NCBI GenBank assembly: GCA_003150235.1
Contig: QAMW01000033.1
Coordinates: 184,768-248,767, forward strand
Direction: 5' to 3'
Origin: Bacteroidales bacterium
Lineage (GTDB): Bacteria > Bacteroidota > Bacteroidia > Bacteroidales > Muribaculaceae
DNA: 64,000 bases
The notes under the pieces are model-generated. The model was not told the origin of the DNA, made no database searches, and saw only the letters and a list, made by a program, of their open reading frames with translations. Below, one piece after another: positions 1 through 8,744 of the stretch (position 1 is the first letter of the stretch; every line of letters starts with the position of its first letter). The translations under genes and the position numbers were made by a program.

Positions 1-296
1 CACACTACGACATGATATTCCTCAAGCCGATTGACACTGACATATTGAAGGAAGCGGCTGAAAAAGGTTGCCCGATAATCACCGTAGAAGACGGCATCAA
101 GGAGGGCGGTCTCGGATCGGCAGTGGTCGAATGGCTCAACGACAACGGCTACGACCGTCACGTGACCCGCATAGGAGTCCCCGACTCCTTTGTGCCTCAC
201 GGCAAGGTGCCGGAACTTATGAAACTGTGTGCGATGGATGAAGACGCGATATACGACGCCATCATCGACGCCCATAATAAAAGCGCGCTGACATGA
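1..296 (+). CDS. dxs: 1-deoxy-D-xylulose-5-phosphate synthase, C-terminal part
   Basis: The reading frame is open from the left edge, so only about the last 97 residues are present. They match the C-terminal transketolase domain of DXS, which makes 1-deoxy-D-xylulose 5-phosphate from pyruvate and glyceraldehyde 3-phosphate, the entry step of the non-mevalonate isoprenoid pathway. Visible marks are VEDGIKEGGLGSAV followed by a late RIGVPDSFVPHG segment, both usual for this domain. The thiamine-diphosphate site lies outside the window. The stop overlaps the trkA start by four bases (ATGA), suggesting co-transcription and translational coupling. Confidence 0.93.
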   Translation, partial: HYDMIFLKPIDTDILKEAAEKGCPIITVEDGIKEGGLGSAVVEWLNDNGYDRHVTRIGVPDSFVPHGKVPELMKLCAMDEDAIYDAIIDAHNKSALT

Positions 297-1627
297 GGAT
301 AGTGATTGCCGGTGCCGGGGAAGTAGGCACACATCTTGCAAAGCTTCTGTCGCGCGAAGAACAAGATATCATGGTGATAGACGCCGACCAGGCAAAACTC
401 GCCTCGCTCGACGCCAATTACAACCTCATGACCCTGCGGGGAAACCCGATTTCGTTTAATGCGCTCAACACCGCCGGCGTGGGCAAATGTGACCTCTTCA
501 TAGCCGTCACACCCGACGAGACCCAGAATGTACTTGCATGCTCGATGGCAAAAAGCATCGGCGCACAGCGCACTGTGGCGCGTATAGACAATTACGAGTT
601 CATGTCGCAGGAAAACCGTGACTACTTCACGCGCCTGGGGGTAAACGCGCTTATCTATCCCGAGCTGCTTGCCGCCCAGGAAATCATCACGGCTCTGCGA
701 CGCTCATGGGCACGTCACTGGTTTGAGCTGCACGACGGCGAACTGATAATCGCCGGTGTGAAACTGCGCAACAACGCCCGCATAATCGGTATGCAGCTCA
801 AGGAGTTTGCGATGGTCGAACATAATTTCCACGTCGCGGCGATAAAGCGTCACCATGACACCATCATCCCGCGAGGCGACGATGTGATAAAAGACAACGA
901 CATCCTGTATTTCGCCACGACCCGCGACCATGTCGACGAACTGCTCGACATCTGCGGAAAGACATCGAAAAAGATACGCAAACTCCTCATCATGGGAGGC
1001 AGCCGCATTGCCATACGCCTTGCCGCGCTTGCCGGAGAGGAGTTCCGCATAAAAATCATCGACACGAATATCGACACGTGCCGTATGCTTCCGGAAAAAT
1101 GCCCTGACTGCAACATCGTGCACGGTGATGCCCGCGATATCGAGGTACTTCGCGAGGAAGGCATTGACGACACGGATGCTTTCGTGGCACTCAGTAACAG
1201 TTCGGAGACCAATATCCTCGCTTGTCTCACGGCAAAGGAATTCGGGGTTCACAAGACAATCGCCGAGGTGGAGGACCTTCAGTTTATCTCGGAAGCCGAA
1301 GGACTCAATATCGGCACGGTAATCAATAAGAAGCTCCTTGCATCGAGCAAGATATTCCAGCTTCTGCTCGATATGGATGTATCATCCTCGAAATGCCTTG
1401 CGCTGACCGATGCCGAGGTAGCGGAAATCGAGGCGAAACCGGGCAGTAAAATCACCCGCGACGCGGTAAAGAATCTGCGTCTGCCCCACGGAATGACCAT
1501 CGCCGCCATGATACGCGACGGCAAGGGAATGCTTGTTAACGGTAACACCCACATCCAGGCGGGGGATCATGTGGTGGTGTTCTGCCTTTCGGGACTTATA
1601 CACAAAGTCGAGAAACTGTTTAATTAA
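293..1627 (+). CDS. trkA: Trk system potassium uptake protein TrkA
   Basis: Cytoplasmic NAD-binding regulatory subunit of the Trk potassium transporter. The 444 residues form two tandem RCK units. The first Rossmann nucleotide-binding motif (GAGEVG) is at residues 6-12 and the second (IMGGSRIA) near residue 230. Each is followed by a TrkA_C-type domain; the last ends with GDHVVVFC. The length fits full-length TrkA rather than half-size KtrA. The trkH channel gene begins 4 bases after the stop, so the two subunits are made together. The ATG overlaps the dxs stop. Confidence 0.95.
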   Translation: MRIVIAGAGEVGTHLAKLLSREEQDIMVIDADQAKLASLDANYNLMTLRGNPISFNALNTAGVGKCDLFIAVTPDETQNVLACSMAKSIGAQRTVARIDNYEFMSQENRDYFTRLGVNALIYPELLAAQEIITALRRSWARHWFELHDGELIIAGVKLRNNARIIGMQLKEFAMVEHNFHVAAIKRHHDTIIPRGDDVIKDNDILYFATTRDHVDELLDICGKTSKKIRKLLIMGGSRIAIRLAALAGEEFRIKIIDTNIDTCRMLPEKCPDCNIVHGDARDIEVLREEGIDDTDAFVALSNSSETNILACLTAKEFGVHKTIAEVEDLQFISEAEGLNIGTVINKKLLASSKIFQLLLDMDVSSSKCLALTDAEVAEIEAKPGSKITRDAVKNLRLPHGMTIAAMIRDGKGMLVNGNTHIQAGDHVVVFCLSGLIHKVEKLFN

Positions 1628-1631
1628 TGCC

Positions 1632-3107
1632 ATGGGGATTTTCACCGACACTCAGCGTGTAAATATTCCGATGCTGCTCCGCGTATTGGGCTGGCTTCTG
1701 ATAATCGAGGCTATGTTTATGCTCATCCCGCTTGCAATATGCCTGATATATGGCGAGGATGATTATATGGCGTTTTTATACACCTTCGGTGTCACCTTCA
1801 TATCCGGGGTGCTGATGACATGTTGTATCAAGCCCCGATATACCTCCATGGCGAAGCGCGAAGGTTTTCTGCTGACGGCACTTGTGTGGGTGGTATTCTC
1901 CTTTTTCGGGATGCTGCCGTTCATGTTCTGCTCTACCCCGCTTGACGTCTCCGACGCCTTTTTCGAGACCATGTCGGGATTTTCCACCACCGGGGCGACA
2001 GTCTATGAGTCGGTCGACACCCTCTCTCACGGCATAAACATGTGGCGTTGCCTCACTCAATGGCTCGGGGGCATGGGAATCATACTTTTCACCCTCGCCG
2101 TGCTGCCGATGCTTAACCATTCCGGCGGAATGCAGATGTTTAACGCCGAGGTGACAGGTATCACCCACGAAAAGCTGCGTCCGCGCATAAGCCAGACGGC
2201 AAAAAGCCTATGGATGATATATTTCGCGTTGACCATACTCGTGTGCGTGTTACTATGGTTAGGTCCGATGGATTTCTTCGACAGCGTTTGTCACGCCCTC
2301 TCCACCATGTCGACAGGCGGCTTCTCGACCCGCAACAACAGTATCGCCTACTGGGACTCCAATTACATAAAGATTGTGGTCACGATATTCATGTTTCTCG
2401 GCGGCGTCAACTTCGCGCTTATCTTCCGTGCGTGGCATGGTGACTTCAAAAGCCTCTACCGCAACGACACGTTCATGGCATACGTGAAAATAATTTTTGT
2501 GTCTTACATACTCTTCGTCATCGCCATTTTTGCCATGGGCGAGGCGCGTTCGGCGGTTGACGTGACCATCGACCCACTGTTTCAGATTATCACCACGATT
2601 TCCTCTACCGGATTGACAGCGAGCAACTTCGAGAACTGGGGTCCGTTTGTCATTTCAATTACCTTCATATTGATGTTTTTCGGTGCCTGCGCAGGTTCTA
2701 CAAGCGGCGGTGCAAAAATCGACCGCCTCCTCTTCCTGTTGAAAAACACCAACAACGAGCTCTACCGCTCGGTACACCCCAATGCCATCAGGTCGGTGCG
2801 CATCAACGGCAATGTCATTTCCCCCGACGTGGTGGAGAAGGTTATCGCCTTTCTATGTATCTACGTCATGATAATATCGGTTGGCGGAATTGTCTTGACA
2901 GCGTTTGGCATTCCTATCATTGACGCGTTTTTCAATTCATTCTCGTGTGTGTCCAATATCGGGCTCGGCATCGACTCACAGGGCAACGGCGGATTCGCCA
3001 TGCTTCCCGACGCAGGCAAATGGGTACTCTCCTTCCTGATGCTGACAGGACGTCTTGAAATCTTCACCGTCCTCATCATCTTCACCCCCGCCTTTTGGTC
3101 AAAATAA
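1632..3107 (+). CDS. trkH: Trk system potassium uptake protein TrkH
   Basis: Potassium-translocating membrane subunit. The chosen ATG gives 491 residues beginning MGIFTDTQ; an upstream in-frame ATG would overlap trkA by about 95 bases and add an arginine-rich stretch unlike the family. The protein has about ten hydrophobic segments and repeated pore-loop segments such as FSTTGATVYES, MSTGGFSTRNN, SSTGLTASNF and SNIGLGIDS, which provide the selectivity-filter glycines. It ends in the family-typical GRLEIFTVLIIF block. It lies directly after trkA and closes the unit. Confidence 0.95.
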   Translation: MGIFTDTQRVNIPMLLRVLGWLLIIEAMFMLIPLAICLIYGEDDYMAFLYTFGVTFISGVLMTCCIKPRYTSMAKREGFLLTALVWVVFSFFGMLPFMFCSTPLDVSDAFFETMSGFSTTGATVYESVDTLSHGINMWRCLTQWLGGMGIILFTLAVLPMLNHSGGMQMFNAEVTGITHEKLRPRISQTAKSLWMIYFALTILVCVLLWLGPMDFFDSVCHALSTMSTGGFSTRNNSIAYWDSNYIKIVVTIFMFLGGVNFALIFRAWHGDFKSLYRNDTFMAYVKIIFVSYILFVIAIFAMGEARSAVDVTIDPLFQIITTISSTGLTASNFENWGPFVISITFILMFFGACAGSTSGGAKIDRLLFLLKNTNNELYRSVHPNAIRSVRINGNVISPDVVEKVIAFLCIYVMIISVGGIVLTAFGIPIIDAFFNSFSCVSNIGLGIDSQGNGGFAMLPDAGKWVLSFLMLTGRLEIFTVLIIFTPAFWSK

Positions 3108-3656
3108 ACACTTTGCTATCGCTATATAAAGATGCTGCGAGTAGGTGTTGCCCGCAAGGCATCATCTGTATATAGCCGGGGCGTTGAGCGGAGCGATACC
3201 TCCGGGATTATGACACCGTCCCTAAATGTTTCCGGAGGAATCATCAATTTTGCTTCGTGATGATTCCTCCGGAAACGTGTGCTCTTGCTCGCTTTCCGTC
3301 GGTATCGCTTCGCTCAACCGACGGCTACATATGGATTATCCCCTGACGGGGAAGTAGTCGTCATTTCGTCAGGGTTCAGTTTTCAAGGGTGAGTTGCGTA
3401 GCTGCAGGTATCACCAATTGCCATTACATCCTGTTTTTTATGTCAATGTAGGGACTCATAATAAATTGTCAATAAAAACACGGGGTTGTGTCAAGTGCTG
3501 ACACAACCCCATATAATCAGTCTTTAAATCTGTCTTTTAAATGTATCTTCGCTTTTTATAAATCGAAATTTATTATTCAGTTTAAATAGTATAATCTTCT
3601 AATACTTATATTCTGGTCACAAAGATAACACAATCACTTGATAACTACAACTTTTT
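3108..3656. repeat. Gene-free gap with intergenic repeat units
   Basis: No convincing gene. Bases about 3150-3210 hold a segment related to the repeat at 17.6 kb but inverted (the complement of a CGCTCCGCTCAACGCC core). Bases 3228-3345 hold a large inverted repeat around a TTTCCGGAGGAATCATCA arm, followed by the same TTGCTCGCTTTCCGTxGGTATCGC core seen at 40.8 and 42.9 kb. The rest (3400-3650) is AT-rich and contains one hairpin, described separately. Confidence 0.6.
3482..3510 (-). terminator. Intrinsic terminator of the DUF3825 gene
   Basis: A perfect 12-bp stem (GGGGTTGTGTCA with TGACACAACCCC) and a 5-base loop. Read on the minus strand it is followed by GTGTTTTTATT, so it would stop transcripts from the minus-strand gene that ends at 3657. 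The same 29 bases recur at 4486-4514. Confidence 0.75.
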
Positions 3657-4400
3657 TCATACTTTTAACCATTCGTCATCTGGTTTTGCAATCAATCTTG
3701 CATTATTTATAGCCATATCAAGAGTCAGACATGTCGATGCCCGATAAACTCCATTCTCTTTTTCTATCACTAAAGCCAAATCCGCGGACGCTTTAGAGGT
3801 CAGGCATAATGGTAATAATAACTGTAAACGCCCGTCATAATATTGCGGCACTGCAGTCTTATAGTTTCTCCGAATCCTCCTGATAGCATCATTTATTGTA
3901 CCTTGAAGCAAGACACCTAATTGATATCTATCCATAGTCTGTAAATCTTTCGGAAATCTTGATATATTATCATCAATAATATGATTAACATTGGTCCTCA
4001 ACTCCAATTTTGTATCATATATTAAATCAGACGAATTTTCAAAGTAATTTGCATTTTCCGGCAGATTCGAGAACTTCATCAGATCCCTGTCACTTGCCTT
4101 ACGCCATCCCAAGAAAAACCATTGAATTGACCCGGGTCTTCGGTTCTTTTGACATAACGCAAATATTTCTTCTTGATAATCAGTAACCAATCCGGTGTTA
4201 AACAATGAGTATCCGTTTTGTTCCAATACTTTTTGTTCCTCGTAAAGCTTTATAAATGTATGCTTTATATAGTTTTCCAATATCGGATTCTTCCCTATAG
4301 GACTCTTCTTATAGTCCCAATCTTCTCTCATTGCCAAAGACTTCAAGTCTTCTATAGCACCGTGAAAATCACGAAACCAAGCATATTCAAATAATTTCAT
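3657..4400 (-). CDS. DUF3825 family protein
   Basis: A 247-residue soluble protein with no signal peptide or membrane segment. It resembles the DUF3825 family: an early FNTGL motif, an LPENANYFENSSDLIYD block, a HIIDDNISRFP segment in the middle, an LLPLCLTSK segment, and a C-terminal LTLDMAINNARL followed by a Trp. I do not know a proven biochemical function for the family. Here the domain stands alone. It has its own promoter-like TATTTTTG just upstream on the minus strand and its own terminator, so it is a single-gene unit. It is AT-richer than its neighbours, which suggests later acquisition. Confidence 0.7.
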   Translation of the reverse strand: MKLFEYAWFRDFHGAIEDLKSLAMREDWDYKKSPIGKNPILENYIKHTFIKLYEEQKVLEQNGYSLFNTGLVTDYQEEIFALCQKNRRPGSIQWFFLGWRKASDRDLMKFSNLPENANYFENSSDLIYDTKLELRTNVNHIIDDNISRFPKDLQTMDRYQLGVLLQGTINDAIRRIRRNYKTAVPQYYDGRLQLLLPLCLTSKASADLALVIEKENGVYRASTCLTLDMAINNARLIAKPDDEWLKV

Positions 4401-4485
4401 ACTACTACTTTTTTTGCAAAAATAATATTTTACATTGAAATCAAAGAATCTTAATCAAAAATTTCGCAATTTTCAGCAATAAAAA

Positions 4486-4514
4486 GGGGTTGTGTCAAGT
4501 GCTGACACAACCCC
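4486..4514 (-). terminator. Intrinsic terminator of gpmI
   Basis: The same 29-base hairpin as at 3482-3510, base for base. On the minus strand it is directly followed by TTTTT and lies 22 bases after the gpmI stop, so it fits a rho-independent terminator. Confidence 0.85.
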
Positions 4515-4536
4515 GTGTGAGTTTTTGGGATGAGGA

Positions 4537-6051
4537 TTAGTTGATGAGGGCGTGGCCGGTCATCTCCGCGGGCTGAGGTATGCCCATGATTTTCAGGATT
4601 GTCGGAGCCACATCGGCAAGTTTGCCATCTTCTACCTTCGCATCCTTACGTGCCGTCACGTAGACGCAGGGGACAGGATTAAGCGAGTGGGCGGTGTTGG
4701 GAGTACCGTCAGGATTGATGGCATTGTCGGCATTACCGTGGTCAGCAATTATAATCACTTCATAATCGGCAGCCTTTGCAGCCTCGACTGTATCCTTGAC
4801 ACACTCGTCGACAGCCTTGACAGCCTTCTCGATAGCCTCATATACACCGGTGTGTCCTACCATGTCACCGTTGGCATAATTTACCACAATGAAATCATAT
4901 TCCTCGCTCTTGATAGCCTCTACAAGTTTGTCTTTAACCTCGTAGGCGCTCATTTCGGGCTTCAGGTCGTAGGTGGCAACCTTGGGCGAAGCGACAAGTA
5001 TGCGCTCCTCGCCCTCAAAGGGAGCCTCACGACCACCGTTGAAGAAGAATGTCACATGAGCATATTTCTCGGTCTCGGCGATATGAAGCTGCTTCTTGTC
5101 AAGCGAAGAAAGATACTCTCCGAGAGTATTGCCTACATTTTCCTTGTCGAAAAGTATATGTACGCCCTTGAACGATGCATCGTAAGGAGTCATGCAGTAA
5201 TACTGGAGTCCGGGGATGGTGTGCATACCTGCCTCGGGCATGTCATGCTGTGTAAGCACCATTGTAAGCTCCTTGGCGCGGTCGTTACGGTAGTTGAAGA
5301 AAATCACCGCATCGCCATCTTTTATCGTACCGTCGACACCGGCGTTGACGATAGGCTTGATAAATTCGTCGGTCACGTCCTCGTCGTAAGACTCTTGCAT
5401 AGCCTTCACCATGTCGGTAGCCTTCTTTCCCTCACCGTTGACAAGAAGGTCGTAGGCAATCTTCACGCGCTCCCAGCGCTTGTCGCGGTCCATGGCGTAG
5501 TAACGGCCGATGATGGAGGCAACTTTGCCTGCCGACTTGGCGCAGTGGTCTTCGAGTTCCTGAATGAAGCCCTTGCCGCTGCGGGGGTCGGTGTCACGAC
5601 CATCCATGAAGCAGTGGATGTAGACTTTTTCAAGACCATACTCCTTTGCGATGTCGCAGAGAGCGTAAAGATGGTCGAGCGACGAGTGTACGCCGCCGTT
5701 TGAGGTAAGCCCCATGAAATGAATAGCCTTGCCGTTGTCGCGGGCGTAGCTGAAAGCATTCACGATTTCAGGATTCTTGAGGATAGAGCCGTCCTGACAT
5801 GCCTTGTTGATTTTCACAAGGTCCTGATACACTACACGACCTGCACCGATATTGAGGTGACCGACCTCGGAATTACCCATCTGACCGTCGGGCAAACCTA
5901 CATTTTCACCGCTCGCTTGAAGCTCCGAGTGAGGATATGTGTTTAAGAGATAGTCCCAGTAAGGAGTAGGAGTGGAGAAAATCACATCGCCTTTGCCATG
6001 ATTGCCTATTCCCCATCCGTCGAGAATCATTAATAAAGCTTTCTTTGACAT
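4537..6051 (-). CDS. gpmI: 2,3-bisphosphoglycerate-independent phosphoglycerate mutase
   Basis: Interconverts 3- and 2-phosphoglycerate in glycolysis; a cytoplasmic two-metal enzyme of the alkaline phosphatase superfamily. The protein is about 504 residues, as usual. The start MSKKALLMILDGWG gives the first metal-binding Asp; the nucleophile is Ser61 in MGNSEVGHLN; later metal ligands are in FMDGRDTDP, VVNYANGDMVGHTG and IADHGNADN. An ATG four codons upstream (6063) is possible, but MSKK matches the family N-terminus better. A promoter lies at 6084-6114 and the terminator at 4486-4514, so it is a monocistron. Confidence 0.96.
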   Translation of the reverse strand: MSKKALLMILDGWGIGNHGKGDVIFSTPTPYWDYLLNTYPHSELQASGENVGLPDGQMGNSEVGHLNIGAGRVVYQDLVKINKACQDGSILKNPEIVNAFSYARDNGKAIHFMGLTSNGGVHSSLDHLYALCDIAKEYGLEKVYIHCFMDGRDTDPRSGKGFIQELEDHCAKSAGKVASIIGRYYAMDRDKRWERVKIAYDLLVNGEGKKATDMVKAMQESYDEDVTDEFIKPIVNAGVDGTIKDGDAVIFFNYRNDRAKELTMVLTQHDMPEAGMHTIPGLQYYCMTPYDASFKGVHILFDKENVGNTLGEYLSSLDKKQLHIAETEKYAHVTFFFNGGREAPFEGEERILVASPKVATYDLKPEMSAYEVKDKLVEAIKSEEYDFIVVNYANGDMVGHTGVYEAIEKAVKAVDECVKDTVEAAKAADYEVIIIADHGNADNAINPDGTPNTAHSLNPVPCVYVTARKDAKVEDGKLADVAPTILKIMGIPQPAEMTGHALIN

Positions 6052-6083
6052 ATCAATATACATTAAGATTGAATTTCGGGTTA

Positions 6084-6114
6084 CAAAGTTACTACTTTTA
6101 AACGCTTGTTCAAA
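6084..6114 (-). promoter_or_regulatory. Bacteroidetes-type promoter of gpmI
   Basis: On the minus strand TTTG (6114-6111), a 19-base spacer and TAACTTTG (6091-6084) match the Bacteroidetes -33/-7 consensus. It leaves a leader of roughly 30 bases before the gpmI start at 6051. Confidence 0.8.
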
Positions 6115-6137
6115 TAGTTATCACATTATTTAAGTAA

Positions 6138-6310
6138 TTCAACTTTCGCAGGCAAAAGTTGACGGATATAATGCACCGGCAATTCGATAATTCGAACCGG
6201 CTGCAGATATTTAACCGTCAAGTAACCCCAAAATTCTGCTTACACATATTTCTGTGTGCTGACATATTTTCATTCAAATTTCTGTGTGCTGACATATTTT
6301 CATTCAAATT
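6138..6310. repeat. Palindrome and 2 x 30-bp tandem repeat upstream of the DUF1016 gene
   Basis: Bases 6138-6162 are a copy of the interspersed TTCAACTTTCGC palindrome. Bases 6251-6280 and 6281-6310 are two exact 30-bp copies in tandem; each starts TCTGTGTGCTGACATATTTT. The open frame that crosses this stretch (6159-6446) is composed of the repeat and is not a credible gene. The rest of the 343-base gap holds only the promoter-like TAACTTTG at 6377-6384. Confidence 0.85.
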
Positions 6311-6406
6311 TTCGCGTTCTTCCTATATAGCAAATAATAATCGTAAATTTTTGGTCTACAATCGAATAAAAAAGATTAACTTTGTAAACAATCAAATAAT
6401 AGTAGT

Positions 6407-7525
6407 ATGGCAATGGACACAAATTTACAAGTGGGCGATAACCTGACGGATAATTTTCGAGGCTATGCGGCACTGCTTCGCAAAATAAAGCAACGGGTGC
6501 TGATTGCCCAGCAACGGGTCATATATGCTGCCAACGAAGAAATGCTCAGGATGTATTGGGATATTGGCGGAATGCTTCAGGAAAGCCAGAATACCGACGG
6601 TTGGGGCAAGAAAACCTTGCAACGGCTATCCATCGATTTGAAGAATGATTATTCTGATATAAAGGGATTTTCTGTACGCAATATGCAGTGCATGATACAA
6701 TTCTTCAATGAATACAATCAGGAGCTTACCATGGTGAGAAGTGATGATTCCCTAATTGCGCAACCAGTGGTTGCGCAATTAGATCTATACAATTTCACTC
6801 TCCCAGTAAAGCATCTCGCTTGGGCACATAATCTAATACTATTGCAGCAAGTCAAGGATATCCGGGCTCGTTATTGGTATATGGTACAAAGCATTACATC
6901 CCATTGGTCCAAGCGCTATCTGCAAGAAGCCATCAAACTTGACGACTATCACAAGCATGGAGCATTGGCTAACAATTTCACAAAGACTTTGCCTGCGCCG
7001 GAGGCAAATGATGTAAAATCAATGCTTAAAGACCCGTATATATTTGATATGCTGACTTTCACCAACCAATACAATGAGCGTGATGTGGAAATCGGTCTGG
7101 TAAATCATGTAGAGAAATTTCTCGTGGAAATGGGAGCCGGATTCGCTTTCATGGGAAGGCAATATCACATAGAAGTGTCGGATGACGACTATTATATCGA
7201 CATATTGATGTACAATACTTTTCTGCACCGCTACTTGGTAATTGAGTTGAAAGACACAGAATTCATGCCTGAATATATCGGCAAACTCAATTTCTATTGT
7301 TCAGCTGTAGATGACATTCTTTGTCGCGAAGGAGACCACCGGACAATCGGATTGCTTCTCTGCAAGACCAAAGACCGTATCAAGGCTGAATATGCCTTGC
7401 GTGACATTCAGAAGCCGATTGGTATCTCGGACTACGAATTGGGACAATCATTGCCCAAAGACTTCCGAGGAAGTTTACCTACTATTGAGGAAATAGAGAA
7501 AGAATTGGAATCAGATAGTCGGTGA
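6407..7525 (+). CDS. DUF1016 (YhcG/RpnA-like) PD-(D/E)XK nuclease family protein
   Basis: A 372-residue cytoplasmic protein with an N-terminal DUF1016_N helical domain (about 15-175, with YWDIGGML and the L..DLK block) and a C-terminal nuclease domain. The PD-(D/E)XK residues are visible as Asp265 in YIDILMY, then Glu280 and Lys282 in VIELK, followed by the conserved EFMPEYIGKLNFY. Such proteins occur in mobile and defence settings, and a DNA-cleaving role is inferred, not shown. Codons 116-126 form a nearly perfect 31-base palindrome. A TAACTTTG promoter box is at 6377-6384. It stands alone. A paralogue lies at 14.8 kb. Confidence 0.85.
   Translation: MAMDTNLQVGDNLTDNFRGYAALLRKIKQRVLIAQQRVIYAANEEMLRMYWDIGGMLQESQNTDGWGKKTLQRLSIDLKNDYSDIKGFSVRNMQCMIQFFNEYNQELTMVRSDDSLIAQPVVAQLDLYNFTLPVKHLAWAHNLILLQQVKDIRARYWYMVQSITSHWSKRYLQEAIKLDDYHKHGALANNFTKTLPAPEANDVKSMLKDPYIFDMLTFTNQYNERDVEIGLVNHVEKFLVEMGAGFAFMGRQYHIEVSDDDYYIDILMYNTFLHRYLVIELKDTEFMPEYIGKLNFYCSAVDDILCREGDHRTIGLLLCKTKDRIKAEYALRDIQKPIGISDYELGQSLPKDFRGSLPTIEEIEKELESDSR
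6752..6782. repeat. 31-base palindrome inside the DUF1016 gene
   Basis: Two 15-base arms (CTAATTGCGCAACCA and its exact complement) flank a single G. It codes for an IAQPVVAQL-like peptide in the linker between the two domains. A similar palindrome sits at the matching place of the second DUF1016 gene. Confidence 0.9.
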
Positions 7526-7570
7526 ATAGAGTATAATTAACTGTAAAAATATCATCTGGATGCGGGATGG

Positions 7571-8395
7571 TTATTCCGCGCTGTCGTATTCGATGTAAAT
7601 TGGTGCTCCGAAGGGCATTGTCTCCCAGTCAGACTGGCACGCGTATCTATAGCGGGTCTGACCTGTCAAAGGCTTGCTTCTCATAATGAAATATTCATTG
7701 GAGAAATTTTCAAGAAACTCAAGCTCCACATAATAATCGCCTTCATCCAACATTATTTCTTCCGGAAATTTGTAGATGAATAACCCATTGACGAGCCGGG
7801 ATTTATCATAGTCAAAATATATCGGCTTGAAGTTTTGCAATATATATCCGTTATCTTCCTTGCGATAGACATTGACCCTGAACTTCATTTTTGAGAGAGG
7901 TCTTCCCTCTGTCATAATCGTGAACCCCAACTCTTTCAGCCATGCACGGTCTTTAACTTTTAACGGTGTCGCAAGCCCCTGACCTGCCGCCCTATTTCCC
8001 TCAATCTCTATATAAATAAAACCTCCGGCACCTTTGCGTCCGGCTGTCTTATGCTTGATTCTCTGTGGTTTAACCACGACCTCACTTAACATTATGATGT
8101 CATCGGCGAGAAAGATAGTGTCGGGTATGCTGTTAATATCCTTGACCGCAAAAGTTCTGGGGAGATAACCGACAGAAGAAATTCTTATGGAATCATTGAT
8201 AAACTCCGTGGGAATTTTTAACGAGAAATTGCCCAGCGTATCGGTAACCGTACCAAGATTCCGGTTGATAACGCCGACACTGGCGTATATGACCGGCTCT
8301 CCCGTGGATTCCGACAGGACGGTGCGAGAGTAACACGTATGAGTATTTGCCGCTACTAAAATGAGACAAATCAATGTGCATAATAGTGATTTCAT
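7571..8395 (-). CDS. Secreted carboxypeptidase-like regulatory domain protein
   Basis: A 274-residue exported protein. Residues 1-23 form a signal peptide with no clear lipobox. Residues 24-110 form a CarboxypepD_reg-like beta-sandwich (VLSESTGEPVIYASVGV, then GTVTDTLGNFSL and RISSVGYLPRTF), the domain that usually precedes TonB plugs or stands in surface proteins. The remaining 160 residues are a beta-rich region I do not recognise beyond its resemblance to other Bacteroidales proteins with this domain. No receptor barrel is present. It is convergent with the DUF1016 gene and seems to be a single gene. Confidence 0.7.
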   Translation of the reverse strand: MKSLLCTLICLILVAANTHTCYSRTVLSESTGEPVIYASVGVINRNLGTVTDTLGNFSLKIPTEFINDSIRISSVGYLPRTFAVKDINSIPDTIFLADDIIMLSEVVVKPQRIKHKTAGRKGAGGFIYIEIEGNRAAGQGLATPLKVKDRAWLKELGFTIMTEGRPLSKMKFRVNVYRKEDNGYILQNFKPIYFDYDKSRLVNGLFIYKFPEEIMLDEGDYYVELEFLENFSNEYFIMRSKPLTGQTRYRYACQSDWETMPFGAPIYIEYDSAE

Positions 8396-8744
8396 AATTC
8401 TAATATAAAAACATAACTATCAGAGCATCGGCTATGTAAATATCGGGATAGCACAATGACTGCACAAAGATATCAAATAAATCCTGAACCTCCAACCGTC
8501 AAATCATACCACCCAACAAATAGCCTAACCTTTTCAAACTTGGAATAAAACACTATAACTGTCTCCTTTCTCCTCTCCCATTTGTATAGTGAACGAGTTA
8601 CGTGAGCCGTTGACCGCCGATTGATAGTATAAGGCTAAAAAGCGTGAGTAAGATATCAGAAACAAAAAATGCAGCCACATTATTTCCACATGAGACTGCA
8701 TTTTGAAAAATCCTAAATAAAGATTCCCATAAAGGACTCAAGAA
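8396..8744. other. Gene-free gap with a terminator
   Basis: No gene seen. An inverted repeat at 8666-8704 (AAAATGCAG with CTGCATTTT), A/T-rich on both sides, lies 40 bases beyond the stop of the minus-strand esterase and probably ends its transcript. Confidence 0.6.

Noticed and set aside
704..1252. Long minus-strand frames inside trkA
   Set aside because: Shadow frames of a well-recognised gene; no independent similarity.
1533..1631. Longer N-terminus for TrkH
   Set aside because: It would overlap trkA and add residues not seen in TrkH; ATG 1632 begins the family N-terminus.
4552..5703. 383-codon frame opposite gpmI
   Set aside because: Antisense shadow of gpmI; composition follows the complementary codon pattern.
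6251..6310. CRISPR array
   Set aside because: Only two units with no spacers; a simple tandem repeat.
6159..6446. 95-codon frame before the DUF1016 gene
   Set aside because: It consists largely of the 30-bp tandem repeat and a promoter region, and overlaps the real gene start in another frame.
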